This document shows, piece after piece, positions 36,715 to 44,843 of a stretch of DNA of 64,000 nt. Below the pieces are notes generated by a model. The model saw only the letters and a list, made by a program, of their open reading frames with translations. It did no database searches and was not told the DNA's origin. Location of the stretch: positions 62,001 through 126,000 of the forward strand of contig JAUZOD010000003.1 in the NCBI GenBank assembly GCA_030706635.1, written 5' to 3'. Source of the DNA: Bacteroidota bacterium. GTDB taxonomy: Bacteria; Bacteroidota; Bacteroidia; Chitinophagales; Chitinophagaceae. Both the position numbers and the translations under genes were made by a program. Each line of letters opens with the position of its first letter. Positions within the stretch are counted from its first letter, which is position 1.

Positions 36715-36743
36715 CCGCATTTTTCAGGTCCGGGGAAATTATA

Positions 36744-36823
36744 GGTTGACGGATGACGGTTGACGGATTTTAGTTTTGAATTCGCACCTGAATCCGGTCA
36801 ACGGTCATGCGTCAACCGTCAAC
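36744..36823. repeat. Dispersed 3'-end hairpin repeat, copy 2
   Basis: The left arm GGTTGACGGATGACGGTTGA pairs with the right arm, which contains GGTCAACGG and GCGTCAACCGTCAAC. The central part carries TTGAATTCGCACC, with the GAATnCGCA core. It begins 30 bp after the asnS stop. Confidence 0.75.
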
Positions 36824-36903
36824 TGGATATTACCATTCAACCCCATCAGATACCGGTCATCCTATTTATTCTATCCGTCAATCCTTTTCAATTTGATAGT
36901 ATA

Positions 36904-36951
36904 ATATTCATAGTGAATATGTTATAACTAAATGCCTATAGTGGTTATAGG
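36904..36951. promoter_or_regulatory. Possible PadR operator inverted repeats
   Basis: Two inverted repeats lie 30-80 bp upstream of the padR promoter. PadR regulators often repress their own operon by binding such dyads. This is inferred from position only. Confidence 0.35.
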
Positions 36952-36981
36952 AAGTTAGTTCATTAAATATGGTACTTTGTC

Positions 36982-37012
36982 TTGCATAGTACTAAATAGT
37001 TTCTTACCTTTG
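36982..37012 (+). promoter_or_regulatory. Promoter of the padR-pspC operon
   Basis: TTG at 36982-36984 and TACCTTTG at 37005-37012 are 20 bp apart, a full match to the Bacteroidota promoter pattern. The padR start lies 62 bp downstream. Confidence 0.7.
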
Positions 37013-37074
37013 ATTCAGCAAGCGGATATAAGCGAATTTCAATAAAGGTTAAACGCGATATAAAAATCAAAGAC

Positions 37075-37425
37075 ATGAATATAGAAAACACACAGAGCCA
37101 GATGCGAAAAGGGATTCTGGAATTCTGTATTCTATCCATCATCCGGCGTGGAGAAGCTTACCCATCAGATATCGTGGAAGAAATGAAACGGGCGAATCTT
37201 CGCATTTTGGAAGGAACCCTATACCCCTTATTAACCAGGTTAAAAAATGCGGACATGCTCACGTATCGCTGGGTGGAAAGTAATTCGGGTCCCCCCCGGA
37301 AATATTTTTCCCTCACGGAAAAAGGCCTGGCATTTTATCGTGAGCTGGAAATGACGTGGAAGGAGTTGGCGGATGCGGTGGATACCCTGGCGAATAAAAG
37401 CGAAAGAATGTCTGAAAATTCATAA
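37075..37425 (+). CDS. PadR family transcriptional regulator
   Basis: This 116-residue protein is a winged-helix regulator of the PadR family, subfamily with short C-terminus. The N-terminal MRKGILEFCILSIIRRGEAYPSDI and the wing region LEGTLYPLLTRLKNADML are typical. The following gene, a PspC-domain membrane protein, starts 29 bp after its stop, so the pair is probably an operon. A full promoter lies upstream with possible operator dyads, consistent with self-repression. The paired PadR/PspC arrangement occurs in other bacteria. Confidence 0.93.
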   Translation: MNIENTQSQMRKGILEFCILSIIRRGEAYPSDIVEEMKRANLRILEGTLYPLLTRLKNADMLTYRWVESNSGPPRKYFSLTEKGLAFYRELEMTWKELADAVDTLANKSERMSENS

Positions 37426-37454
37426 TAATCGATCAATCCTCAAATAAGCATACA

Positions 37455-39578
37455 ATGAAAAAGATTATCAACATAAACTTTCACAGCCGGGTTATTCCGA
37501 TCGAGGAAACAGCGTACGAAATTCTGCAGAACTACATGGATAGTTTACGTAAGCACTTCTTGTCGGAAGAAGGGGGCGATGAAATTGTCAATGACATCGA
37601 AAACCGGTTTGCCGAATTGTTTTCTGAAAGATTGAAAAACGGAGCCAGCTGTATTACGGATGATGACGTGAATGCCACGATCACCAATATGGGCCGGCCT
37701 GAAGATTTCGATGATGAGGAAAGCGGCAGGTCAACCGGAACAACTTCAAATACAGCCGGCGCCGGTACTTATACCGAGGCAAAAGCAGAGGAACCGCACC
37801 GCAGTTTGTACCGTTCAGAGAACGACAAAATGCTGGGAGGTGTTTGCGGGGGACTTGCAGCTTATTTGCGCATCGACTCCTCTGTGATGCGTATTATATA
37901 TGCCCTGCTCATTTTCGCAAGTTTTGGGACGGCCCTGCTTTTATACATCATTCTTTGGCTGGTACTTCCGCCTAAATCCATGGTGACCGAAATCAAGAAA
38001 AGATTATACAGGAACCCGGATCAACGGGTCATTGGCGGTGTGGCCAGCGGACTCGCTGCTTATTTTAATATTGAAATCTGGATTCCCCGGTTGATTTTTG
38101 CTCTTCCGCTGATCATCGGATTTCTGACCTCTATTTTCCGTCACGTATGGTTTGATCTTGATAACGGGCCCGTATTTTTTACGGGAGGCTTTGGCGGAAC
38201 CTTATTTGTTACCTATATCATTCTTTGGATTGTATTACCGGAAGCCAATACCGCGTCGGAAAAGCTGGAAATGCGTGGTGAGAAAATAGATCTTGAATCC
38301 ATCAAGAATACCATTAAAGGAGATCTGGAAGGTTTCAAACAAAAGGCCAGCCAGGTAGGTGATGAAATGAAAAAGCAGGCACAGCAATTCGGTACGCAGA
38401 TCAGGAATAAATCCGCAGATTTTAGCAGGAACATGTCTTCCGGCCGGTCCCCGCGCCGTGGCATCGGGCATGCGATAGGCGTTTTATTTAAAGCATTCTT
38501 TCTTTTTATCGCGGTCATATTCACCTTTGCCCTGGTCATGGCCCTGATCGGGTTGATCTTCACCGGTGCCGGTGTGCTCCCCCTGAAAAACTTTATCATT
38601 GGCGGATTCTGGCAGAATATTCTGGCCTGGGGAGCCGTTCTGCTCTTCCTCATTTTACCGGTCGTTGGTCTGCTCACCTGGCTGATCCGCCGCATCATCG
38701 GCGCGCGCAAAGGCAGTAATTACCTGGGTTATATTTTTGGCAGTCTTTGGATCATCGGCCTGATCTGTATGTTGTCACTCATTGCCTCTGTTTCAGGTGA
38801 TTTCAGAACGCGTGCAGGCGTGAGCGAAGAGATAAAGATTTCTGCCCCGGCGAATGGCAAGCTCATCGTAAAAATGAACGATATAAAGCCGGTTGTTTAC
38901 GAATCTGACTGGATGGACATTAACTGGCAGCACAATTCACCTTTTTTTGAGGTTACCGAGGATAGCCTGGTGCTGAATACCGTTCGCGTTGATGTAGTGA
39001 AAAGCGCTGACAGCAGCTGGCATATGCGCCAGGAAAAACTAAGCCGGGGAAATACTGTAGCTGCTGCGCGGAGCCTGGCCTCCCAGATTGACTTTAATGT
39101 AGAGCAAAGAGACAGCTCACTTTATCTGCCTTCCGGGTTCTCCATCAGGCCCAAACAGCAATTCCGGAATCAGCAGGTAATGATTGTGATTGAACTGCCC
39201 ATAGGAAAAAAGATCAGAATGGACAGAAGTCTGGAAGATTTTCACTGGTTCGATTTCAACCGCAACTGGCGTCACCATGGCGTTGATTTCAATTGGGACG
39301 ATAACTTTGAGAATAATAATAATTCCCTGGAGAGTGACGTGGATTATACCATGACCGATCACGGCCTGGAAAGAAGTTCAGGCAGTATGCGGCAGGAGGA
39401 TCCTAAAAACCAGGATGAAGATCAACCTGGCAACGATGATCAAAAAGAGAATGCCCCCAAAGATGGGTACCGGTATCACAAAAAAGAAGTAAAAAAGGCT
39501 AACAAGGTAGTTTCTGCAGAATGCAGCAAGGATTGTGAAAACTTTTCTCCGCTGATTTTGTTTACGGGATGGAGCTGA
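37455..39578 (+). CDS. Membrane protein with two PspC domains
   Basis: This 707-residue protein starts with a soluble region (1-85) containing a helical stretch, followed by two PspC domains at about 120-180 (MLGGVCGGLAAYL) and 185-260 (VIGGVASGLAAYF), each with a membrane hairpin. A basic amphipathic stretch follows, then further helices (about 345-460), then an extracytoplasmic beta-rich domain and an acidic C-terminus. PspC domains belong to the envelope-stress response. The tandem PspC arrangement is typical of Bacteroidota homologues and probably links to membrane stress sensing. It is likely controlled by the PadR protein encoded upstream. Confidence 0.9.
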   Translation: MKKIININFHSRVIPIEETAYEILQNYMDSLRKHFLSEEGGDEIVNDIENRFAELFSERLKNGASCITDDDVNATITNMGRPEDFDDEESGRSTGTTSNTAGAGTYTEAKAEEPHRSLYRSENDKMLGGVCGGLAAYLRIDSSVMRIIYALLIFASFGTALLLYIILWLVLPPKSMVTEIKKRLYRNPDQRVIGGVASGLAAYFNIEIWIPRLIFALPLIIGFLTSIFRHVWFDLDNGPVFFTGGFGGTLFVTYIILWIVLPEANTASEKLEMRGEKIDLESIKNTIKGDLEGFKQKASQVGDEMKKQAQQFGTQIRNKSADFSRNMSSGRSPRRGIGHAIGVLFKAFFLFIAVIFTFALVMALIGLIFTGAGVLPLKNFIIGGFWQNILAWGAVLLFLILPVVGLLTWLIRRIIGARKGSNYLGYIFGSLWIIGLICMLSLIASVSGDFRTRAGVSEEIKISAPANGKLIVKMNDIKPVVYESDWMDINWQHNSPFFEVTEDSLVLNTVRVDVVKSADSSWHMRQEKLSRGNTVAAARSLASQIDFNVEQRDSSLYLPSGFSIRPKQQFRNQQVMIVIELPIGKKIRMDRSLEDFHWFDFNRNWRHHGVDFNWDDNFENNNNSLESDVDYTMTDHGLERSSGSMRQEDPKNQDEDQPGNDDQKENAPKDGYRYHKKEVKKANKVVSAECSKDCENFSPLILFTGWS

Positions 39579-39582
39579 AAAG

Positions 39583-39668
39583 GGTTGATGGTTGATAGTT
39601 GATGGTTGATGGCCTTTTGATGCGGATTCGCACCAGAAGGCCATCAACCATCAACTAACAATCATCAA
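39583..39668. repeat. Dispersed 3'-end hairpin repeat, copy 3
   Basis: This copy uses the GTTGATGG form: GGTTGATGGTTGATAGTTGA pairs with CCATCAACCATCAAC and neighbours. The centre reads GCGGATTCGCACC, whose reverse strand holds the GAATnCGCA core. It begins 5 bp after the pspC stop. Confidence 0.78.
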
Positions 39669-39720
39669 TGTTAAATGCTTATTTTCGCCCTTAAATCCCG
39701 CAAAACTTTATCTGCCTTAG

Positions 39721-40809
39721 ATGAAAAATACAGCCTTTACGCAAAAACATCTGGATCTTGGTGCGAAAATGACAGAATTTGCCGGTTATCTGATGCCGGT
39801 GAGTTATACCGGCATTAATGACGAACATCTGGCCGTGCGCTCCAATGCCGGCCTGTTTGACGTGAGTCATATGGGTGAGTTTTTACTGAAGGGCCCGCAG
39901 GCGCTGGATCTCATTCAGCGCGTCACTTCCAACGATGCGTCAAAACTGACCGATGGAAAGGCCCAATATAGTTGCCTTCCTAATATATCCGGAGGCATAG
40001 TGGATGATCTCCTGGTTTACTGCATAAAAGAAAATGCACTGTATATGCTTGTGGTGAATGCATCCAATATTCAGAAAGACTGGGATTGGATCAGCAGCTA
40101 TAATACCCGGGGGGTGGCCATGGAGGATATTTCCGACAGAACCTGCCTGCTCGCCATTCAGGGACCGAATGCAACGAAAATATTGCAACCACTAACGGAG
40201 ATGGATATCCTGAACCTGCCTTATTATCATTTTGTGAAAGGAAAGTTTGCAGGTATTGATAATGTATTGGTTAGTGCCACCGGTTATACCGGAGCCGGCG
40301 GCGTCGAAATATATTTTGAAGACAAGGAAGGATCTGCCGATAAAATATGGGGTGCTATTTTTGAAGCCGGTTCATCGCAAGGGCTCAAACCCGCCGGTTT
40401 GGGAGCAAGAGACACGCTGAGGCTCGAAATGGGCTATTGCTTATATGGCAATGATATAGATGATCACAGTTCTCCCTTGTCTGCCGGTTTAGGATGGATC
40501 ACCAAGTTCAGCAAGGATTTTGTTGGCCGTCCGGTGATTGAACAACAAAAAAAGGAGGGGTTAAAGAGAAGGCTGGTTGGTTTTGAAATGCTGGATCGAG
40601 GAATTCCCCGGCACGGATATGAGATTACGGATTCTTCCGGAACAGTTATCGGAGAAGTGACTTCCGGAACCCAATCCCCGTCCCTGGGTAAAGCCATCGG
40701 ACTGGGATATGTTGACCAGGCGTTCTCCCCTTTGGGTTCCAGGATTCATATTAAAGTAAGGGATAAACTATTGCAGGCTCTGGTAGTTAAACTTCCGTTC
40801 TTATCCTGA
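39721..40809 (+). CDS. gcvT: Aminomethyltransferase (glycine cleavage T protein)
   Basis: GcvT transfers the methylene group from the lipoyl H protein to tetrahydrofolate in the glycine cleavage system. The 362-residue length is normal. The N-terminal [34 protein letters not shown] and [16 protein letters not shown] are hallmarks, and [19 protein letters not shown] completes the folate-binding core. gcvH and gcvP are not in the window. A strong hairpin lies between its stop and comB. Confidence 0.96.
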   Translation: MKNTAFTQKHLDLGAKMTEFAGYLMPVSYTGINDEHLAVRSNAGLFDVSHMGEFLLKGPQALDLIQRVTSNDASKLTDGKAQYSCLPNISGGIVDDLLVYCIKENALYMLVVNASNIQKDWDWISSYNTRGVAMEDISDRTCLLAIQGPNATKILQPLTEMDILNLPYYHFVKGKFAGIDNVLVSATGYTGAGGVEIYFEDKEGSADKIWGAIFEAGSSQGLKPAGLGARDTLRLEMGYCLYGNDIDDHSSPLSAGLGWITKFSKDFVGRPVIEQQKKEGLKRRLVGFEMLDRGIPRHGYEITDSSGTVIGEVTSGTQSPSLGKAIGLGYVDQAFSPLGSRIHIKVRDKLLQALVVKLPFLS

Positions 40810-40812
40810 TCT

Positions 40813-40855
40813 GAACAATCGCCGACCTCAGGAAGCCGCCTGAGGGATTCTGTTC
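40813..40855 (+). terminator. Nested hairpin between gcvT and comB
   Basis: The core CCTCAGG pairs with CCTGAGG around AAGCCG, and the outer arms GAACA and TGTTC extend it. It begins a few bases after the gcvT stop. An A/T-rich stretch with eight T residues lies about 17 bp further on, right before the comB start. Confidence 0.6.
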
Positions 40856-40878
40856 ATTCACAGGAAATTATTTTTTTT

Positions 40879-41610
40879 ATGCATGATTCAAAACCTTTAT
40901 TGCATACCTGTGCGTCCCCGGCTCTCCTTCATTTATATGATGTTGCCCAGGCCACCGTCGTTATTATTGATGTGTTGCGGGCAACCTCCACCATCGCAAC
41001 GGCCTTATTCAATGGCGCCAGATATATTATTCCGGTGGACAGTGTAGCCAAGTGCATAGAACTGGGCAGGCAGATCAGCTGCGTTACAGCTGGTGAACGA
41101 GACGGGAAAATTGCCGAAGGACTGCTTCATGGGAATTCCCCTTTTGAATATGCCCGGCCTTTTATTGAAAATAAGATTCTGGTGCTGACCACCACAAACG
41201 GCACGCGTCTTCTGCATATGGGGCTGGAAAAGGGTGCACGTGAGATCATCACCGGCTCCTTCTCTAATCTCAGCGCGGTGAGTAACTACCTGATCAATCA
41301 AAAGAATGATATTATCCTGGCCTGTGCGGCGTGGAAGGACCGGGTGAATATTGAAGATTTATTATTTGCCGGTGCGCTGATTGAGCGGGTCAAAGATCAT
41401 TTCTCCATTCCCTGCGATTCATCTCATATTGCTGAAACGCTGTATAAGAAGGCCAGTCATGATTTGTTTGGATTTATGAAATCAAATCATGCTTCGCATT
41501 ATGACCGGCTGATGGATTACGGGCTTGAAAAAGATATCCGGTATTGTATGGAGCAGGATCTGGCCAATGTACTTCCGATCTATGAGAACGGGAAACTCAG
41601 GGTTTACTGA
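40879..41610 (+). CDS. comB: Probable 2-phosphosulfolactate phosphatase (ComB family)
   Basis: ComB removes phosphate from 2-phosphosulfolactate. The 243-residue protein has the family motifs IDVLRATSTIATALFNGA, TAGERDGKIAEGL, LTTTNGTRLLHMG and ACAAWKDRVNIEDLLFAGAL. In archaea the enzyme serves coenzyme M synthesis; in bacteria its role is uncertain, with sulfolactate or other organosulfonate metabolism suggested. No other sulfolactate genes are nearby. Its end overlaps the convergent DUF885 gene by 7 bp. Confidence 0.88.
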   Translation: MHDSKPLLHTCASPALLHLYDVAQATVVIIDVLRATSTIATALFNGARYIIPVDSVAKCIELGRQISCVTAGERDGKIAEGLLHGNSPFEYARPFIENKILVLTTTNGTRLLHMGLEKGAREIITGSFSNLSAVSNYLINQKNDIILACAAWKDRVNIEDLLFAGALIERVKDHFSIPCDSSHIAETLYKKASHDLFGFMKSNHASHYDRLMDYGLEKDIRYCMEQDLANVLPIYENGKLRVY

Positions 41611-43412
41611 TGCATTTCCCAGGCGTCCATTTTTCTTTCGAATATATCGAGGGGCATGCATCCGTCTTTCAGCACTTCATCATGAAATGCTGAAAGATTA
41701 AAATAGGGTCCCATTTCATAGGCGTACCGGTTTCTCAGTTCGCGGATTTTCATGGCCCCTGTTTTATAACTCAGCGCCTGGGCCGGAATCGCGATGTATC
41801 TTTCTATCGCCGCAGTGGCATCCTCTTCGGTGATGGCCTCATTGTCCGTCATGTATTTGATCGCCTGTTCACGGGTCATTTTTTTCTGGTGCATGGCTAC
41901 ATCAACAACCAGGCGAATGGCCCGTTCAATCTCATCCCTCAGAGCGCCCATGTACTGATAAGGATCCGTATATAATCCCAATTCCCTGCCCAGGGATTCA
42001 CAATAGAGCGCCCAGCCTTCGCCGTAAGCGCCGTACCATGCAAATCTCCTGAAATCGGGCAGGAGCGTGTCTTCCATCTGCAAAGAGATCTGATAATGAT
42101 GTCCTGGAATGGCCTCGTGCAGAAAAAGCGATTCCATACCGGAAGTAGTATTGAATTTAGTGGCATCCGGTATCGGCACATAGAATATTCCCGGGCGTGA
42201 TCCGTGAGGATCGCCCGGATAGTATTCCGCACTGGCGCTGGCAGCCCGGAAAGCCTCCGTCTGGCGGATCTCAAAATCCATTTTAGGAGTATGTCCGAAA
42301 AGATTCTTCAGGTTAGGGTCAATCGTCCGCTGAATTTTCCTGAAAGCACCCAATACTTCGTCCGGTGTCTTAAATGGCATAAAACGCGGATTGGTTCTCA
42401 TGTAAGTAAAAAAAGAATCAAGATTGTCAGGGAAACCCGTTTTTGCTTTTGTCAATTCCATTTCTCCCCGAATACGTTTCACTTCGGATAAACCCGTTTG
42501 ATAAATTTCTTCCGGCGTTTTATTGGTCGTTGTCCAATACCGGATCAGGTAGTTGTACAAAGTATTCCCGTTCGGAAGATCATCAAATCCAATGCTGCTA
42601 CGGGATTTGGGTAGGTATTCATTTTGCAGGAAATCAGCCAGTCTTTTGTAAGCAGGGGACAGGATATCCCGTATGAGCTTTACCAGATCCCCGGTCACCC
42701 TTGCTTTATCCGGAGCGCTGAACGAAGCGGGTATAAGATTTGCAGGTCCGTAAAAAAGGCTTTTTGTAACATCACTGGTTACCATAGCTTCCATCTGCGG
42801 AATCATTTTGATCACAAGGCACCTGGGGAGCAGATATCCATTTGCAATGCCTTTTCTGAAATAGACAATAGCACTGTCTGTCCAGGCCGCAAATGCACTT
42901 GCACGACGTATCCAGTGATCATAATCCGTAACCGTTTTAAATGGCTGAATACCGGTGCCACTGCCCATCTGCCCCAGAAGCAGGGGTATGCCCTCAAATT
43001 GGTTAAAAGGCATGTATTGGAGATTGGGCATGATAACGGTATTGACAGAGAAACGGAGGTCGACCCCTTCCAGGCTGATTTCCATTTCTCTTTCAAAAAT
43101 ATCATAGCTGATCTGATCGTTTTCGCTCAGCATATCGCGGTTAAATTGCCTGATTCTATTCAGGTAATTGGAGTAAAAAAGTCGCAGCGTGTCCAGATAG
43201 TCATCGGTAAATTCTATCGGAAGCACATCATTGTACCGATTATTCCCATTCTGGGTAGCTTCGATGGGAATTATTCTACATCTGTCTTCGTAATAATTGT
43301 TAAAGACAATAGATAATTGCTTGTTATCCTGCATCGAATGCTGTGTATTCATGAGTTTGCATGAGGAAAATACGCAAACGATCAAGGCTGTCCGCAGAAT
43401 GGAATTTGGCAT
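41604..43412 (-). CDS. DUF885 family lipoprotein (putative metallopeptidase)
   Basis: This 602-residue protein belongs to the DUF885 family. The HEAIPGHH motif near residue 430 suggests a zinc peptidase, and downstream WALYCESLGRELG could supply a further metal-binding glutamate. The N-terminus has a lipoprotein signal (LIVCVFSSC, lipid-bound at C18). It is probably anchored in the outer membrane or periplasm. Family members occur widely but their substrates are unknown. It meets comB convergently. Confidence 0.88.
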   Translation of the reverse strand: MPNSILRTALIVCVFSSCKLMNTQHSMQDNKQLSIVFNNYYEDRCRIIPIEATQNGNNRYNDVLPIEFTDDYLDTLRLFYSNYLNRIRQFNRDMLSENDQISYDIFEREMEISLEGVDLRFSVNTVIMPNLQYMPFNQFEGIPLLLGQMGSGTGIQPFKTVTDYDHWIRRASAFAAWTDSAIVYFRKGIANGYLLPRCLVIKMIPQMEAMVTSDVTKSLFYGPANLIPASFSAPDKARVTGDLVKLIRDILSPAYKRLADFLQNEYLPKSRSSIGFDDLPNGNTLYNYLIRYWTTTNKTPEEIYQTGLSEVKRIRGEMELTKAKTGFPDNLDSFFTYMRTNPRFMPFKTPDEVLGAFRKIQRTIDPNLKNLFGHTPKMDFEIRQTEAFRAASASAEYYPGDPHGSRPGIFYVPIPDATKFNTTSGMESLFLHEAIPGHHYQISLQMEDTLLPDFRRFAWYGAYGEGWALYCESLGRELGLYTDPYQYMGALRDEIERAIRLVVDVAMHQKKMTREQAIKYMTDNEAITEEDATAAIERYIAIPAQALSYKTGAMKIRELRNRYAYEMGPYFNLSAFHDEVLKDGCMPLDIFERKMDAWEMHQ

Positions 43413-43723
43413 TAAAATGGAGTTTGCAAACTAAAGCTAAACCATTTCGAAACTTCATTTAACAGGCTTAAATAAAAATTTCGTTGACGGAATGCGCTGG
43501 GTTTTTCATTTTTGATATATATTCGCGGAGAATTCACGCAAAACCTACCCCCTGTTAAATACCAGCCTTACCTTATGTTATCAGACTAGTTATCCATGAA
43601 AATGTAATATTGTTGAATAAAGTTCGCACTGGTAGCGGATTGGTACAACAATTGCTATTGCGATAATATATTTTTCTAAGGCGTATAGATCTATTCATTA
43701 ACTCTCAATTAAAAATGATTCTT
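43413..43723. other. Gene-free region between the DUF885 and ompA genes
   Basis: No gene is visible. The stretch is AT-rich, and its right half probably contains the ompA promoter. I find no exact TAnnTTTG on either strand close to a start codon. Confidence 0.5.
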
Positions 43724-44599
43724 ATGAAGTTTAGGCAAATTCTACTTTTCGCGTTTTCCTCATTGCTGCTCTTTTCCTGCGTGAGCACCAAAAAATTCAA
43801 AGCTGCCCAGGCTGCTGCGCAAGCCCGTTTTGATTCCTTAAGCGCTGAATACGCAAAGCTCCAGGGAGACCTGAAGAATTGTAATACCCAGACAGCAGAC
43901 CTGACAAGCCAAAAAAATACGCTTCAGGGACAGGTTGATGACCTGAACAAGCAGGTTGCTTTCCTGAAGGACAATAATACACAGGCATTGAAACAAATGG
44001 AAGATCTTTCGGTGATTTCCAGTGCTCAGGCTGAAAGCATCAGAAAATCGCTGGAGAATATCGGTGCTAAGGATGCTTATATCCGGGATCTTCAAACGGC
44101 TATGGCCCGCAAGGATTCCCTGAATATGGCGCTTGTGATGAATCTGAAAGGGGCTATGGCCGACGTTTCCGATTCCGATGTAAATATTAAAATTGACAAG
44201 GGTGTTGTGTTCATTGACATCTCCGACAAATTACTTTTCAAAACAGGGAGTTCAACTGTTTCCAGCCGCGCCAAAACTGTGCTGGGTAAAGTAGCTAATG
44301 TGTTGAAGAATCAACCCGATATCGAATTTATGGTTGAAGGCCATACTGACAATGTTCCTTATAAAGGAAAAGGAATGGACAACTGGGATCTGAGCGTTCA
44401 ACGCGCTGTTTCCGTAGTGCATATCCTGCAACATAAATACAATATTCCTCCTGCAAAAATGATTGCTGCAGGTCGTGGCGAATATGTTCCGGTTACCACC
44501 AATGACACTAAAGCGGGTCGGGCTGCCAACCGCCGTACAAGAATCGTGATCCTTCCGTTACTGGATCAGTTCTTCAATCTGCTGGAAAGAAAAGGATAA
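43724..44599 (+). CDS. OmpA family lipoprotein
   Basis: This 291-residue protein has a lipobox ending at C19 (FSSLLLFSC), a coiled-coil region of about 100 residues (DLKNCNTQTADLTSQKN and following), and a C-terminal OmpA-like peptidoglycan-binding domain (about 155-275) with VEGHTDNVPYKG and GRAANRRTRIVILP. It should tether the outer membrane to peptidoglycan. I chose the start MKFRQILL, three codons inside the longest frame, because it puts the basic residues directly before the signal. A clear terminator follows. Confidence 0.92.
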   Translation: MKFRQILLFAFSSLLLFSCVSTKKFKAAQAAAQARFDSLSAEYAKLQGDLKNCNTQTADLTSQKNTLQGQVDDLNKQVAFLKDNNTQALKQMEDLSVISSAQAESIRKSLENIGAKDAYIRDLQTAMARKDSLNMALVMNLKGAMADVSDSDVNIKIDKGVVFIDISDKLLFKTGSSTVSSRAKTVLGKVANVLKNQPDIEFMVEGHTDNVPYKGKGMDNWDLSVQRAVSVVHILQHKYNIPPAKMIAAGRGEYVPVTTNDTKAGRAANRRTRIVILPLLDQFFNLLERKG

Positions 44600-44621
44600 T
44601 AATTTCATACGAATCAATTTT

Positions 44622-44652
44622 AAAGGCTCTGCATTTTGCGGAGCCTTTTTTT
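44622..44652 (+). terminator. Rho-independent terminator after the ompA-like gene
   Basis: AAAGGCTCTGC pairs with GCGGAGCCTTT across a short loop, followed by a run of T residues. It begins about 22 bp after the stop. Confidence 0.85.
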
Positions 44653-44843
44653 GTGGATGGTATATGGTTTTATAGTGTATGGATGAACATGAAGGATCCG
44701 GCTCCCTGACTGAGGGCAATAGGGGCCTGACATGAATTGCCGGAATATAGGGGTATTAAAAGTAAGGGAGATTAATGCATACACGCAGGAAGGTAAATGC
44801 CAAACAGGGTCGTCTATCCACTATCCACCATATACTATCCACC
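44653..44843. repeat. Variant 3'-end hairpin repeat (copy 6)
   Basis: The left arm contains GGATGGTATATGG and ATAGTGTATGG; the right arm contains TATCCACCATATACTATCCACC and abuts the TAG stop of the purF-like gene. The arms pair imperfectly over about 30 bp, with a 130-bp interior lacking the GAATnCGCA core. The layout is like that of copies 1 and 4, but the unit sequence differs, so membership in the family is tentative. Confidence 0.45.

Larger units (their letters stand above)
36715..37074. other. Gene-free region before padR
   Basis: The 360-bp stretch holds hairpin repeat copy 2, a good promoter, and two inverted repeats that could be PadR operators: ATATTCA-TAG-TGAATAT at 36904-36920 and CCTATA-N5-TATAGG at 36935-36951. 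I see no gene. Confidence 0.7.

Noticed and set aside
35764-36720. Long open frame of 318 codons on the minus strand opposite asnS.
   Set aside because: It overlaps asnS completely, shows no recognisable domain, and its residue make-up is that of an antisense shadow.
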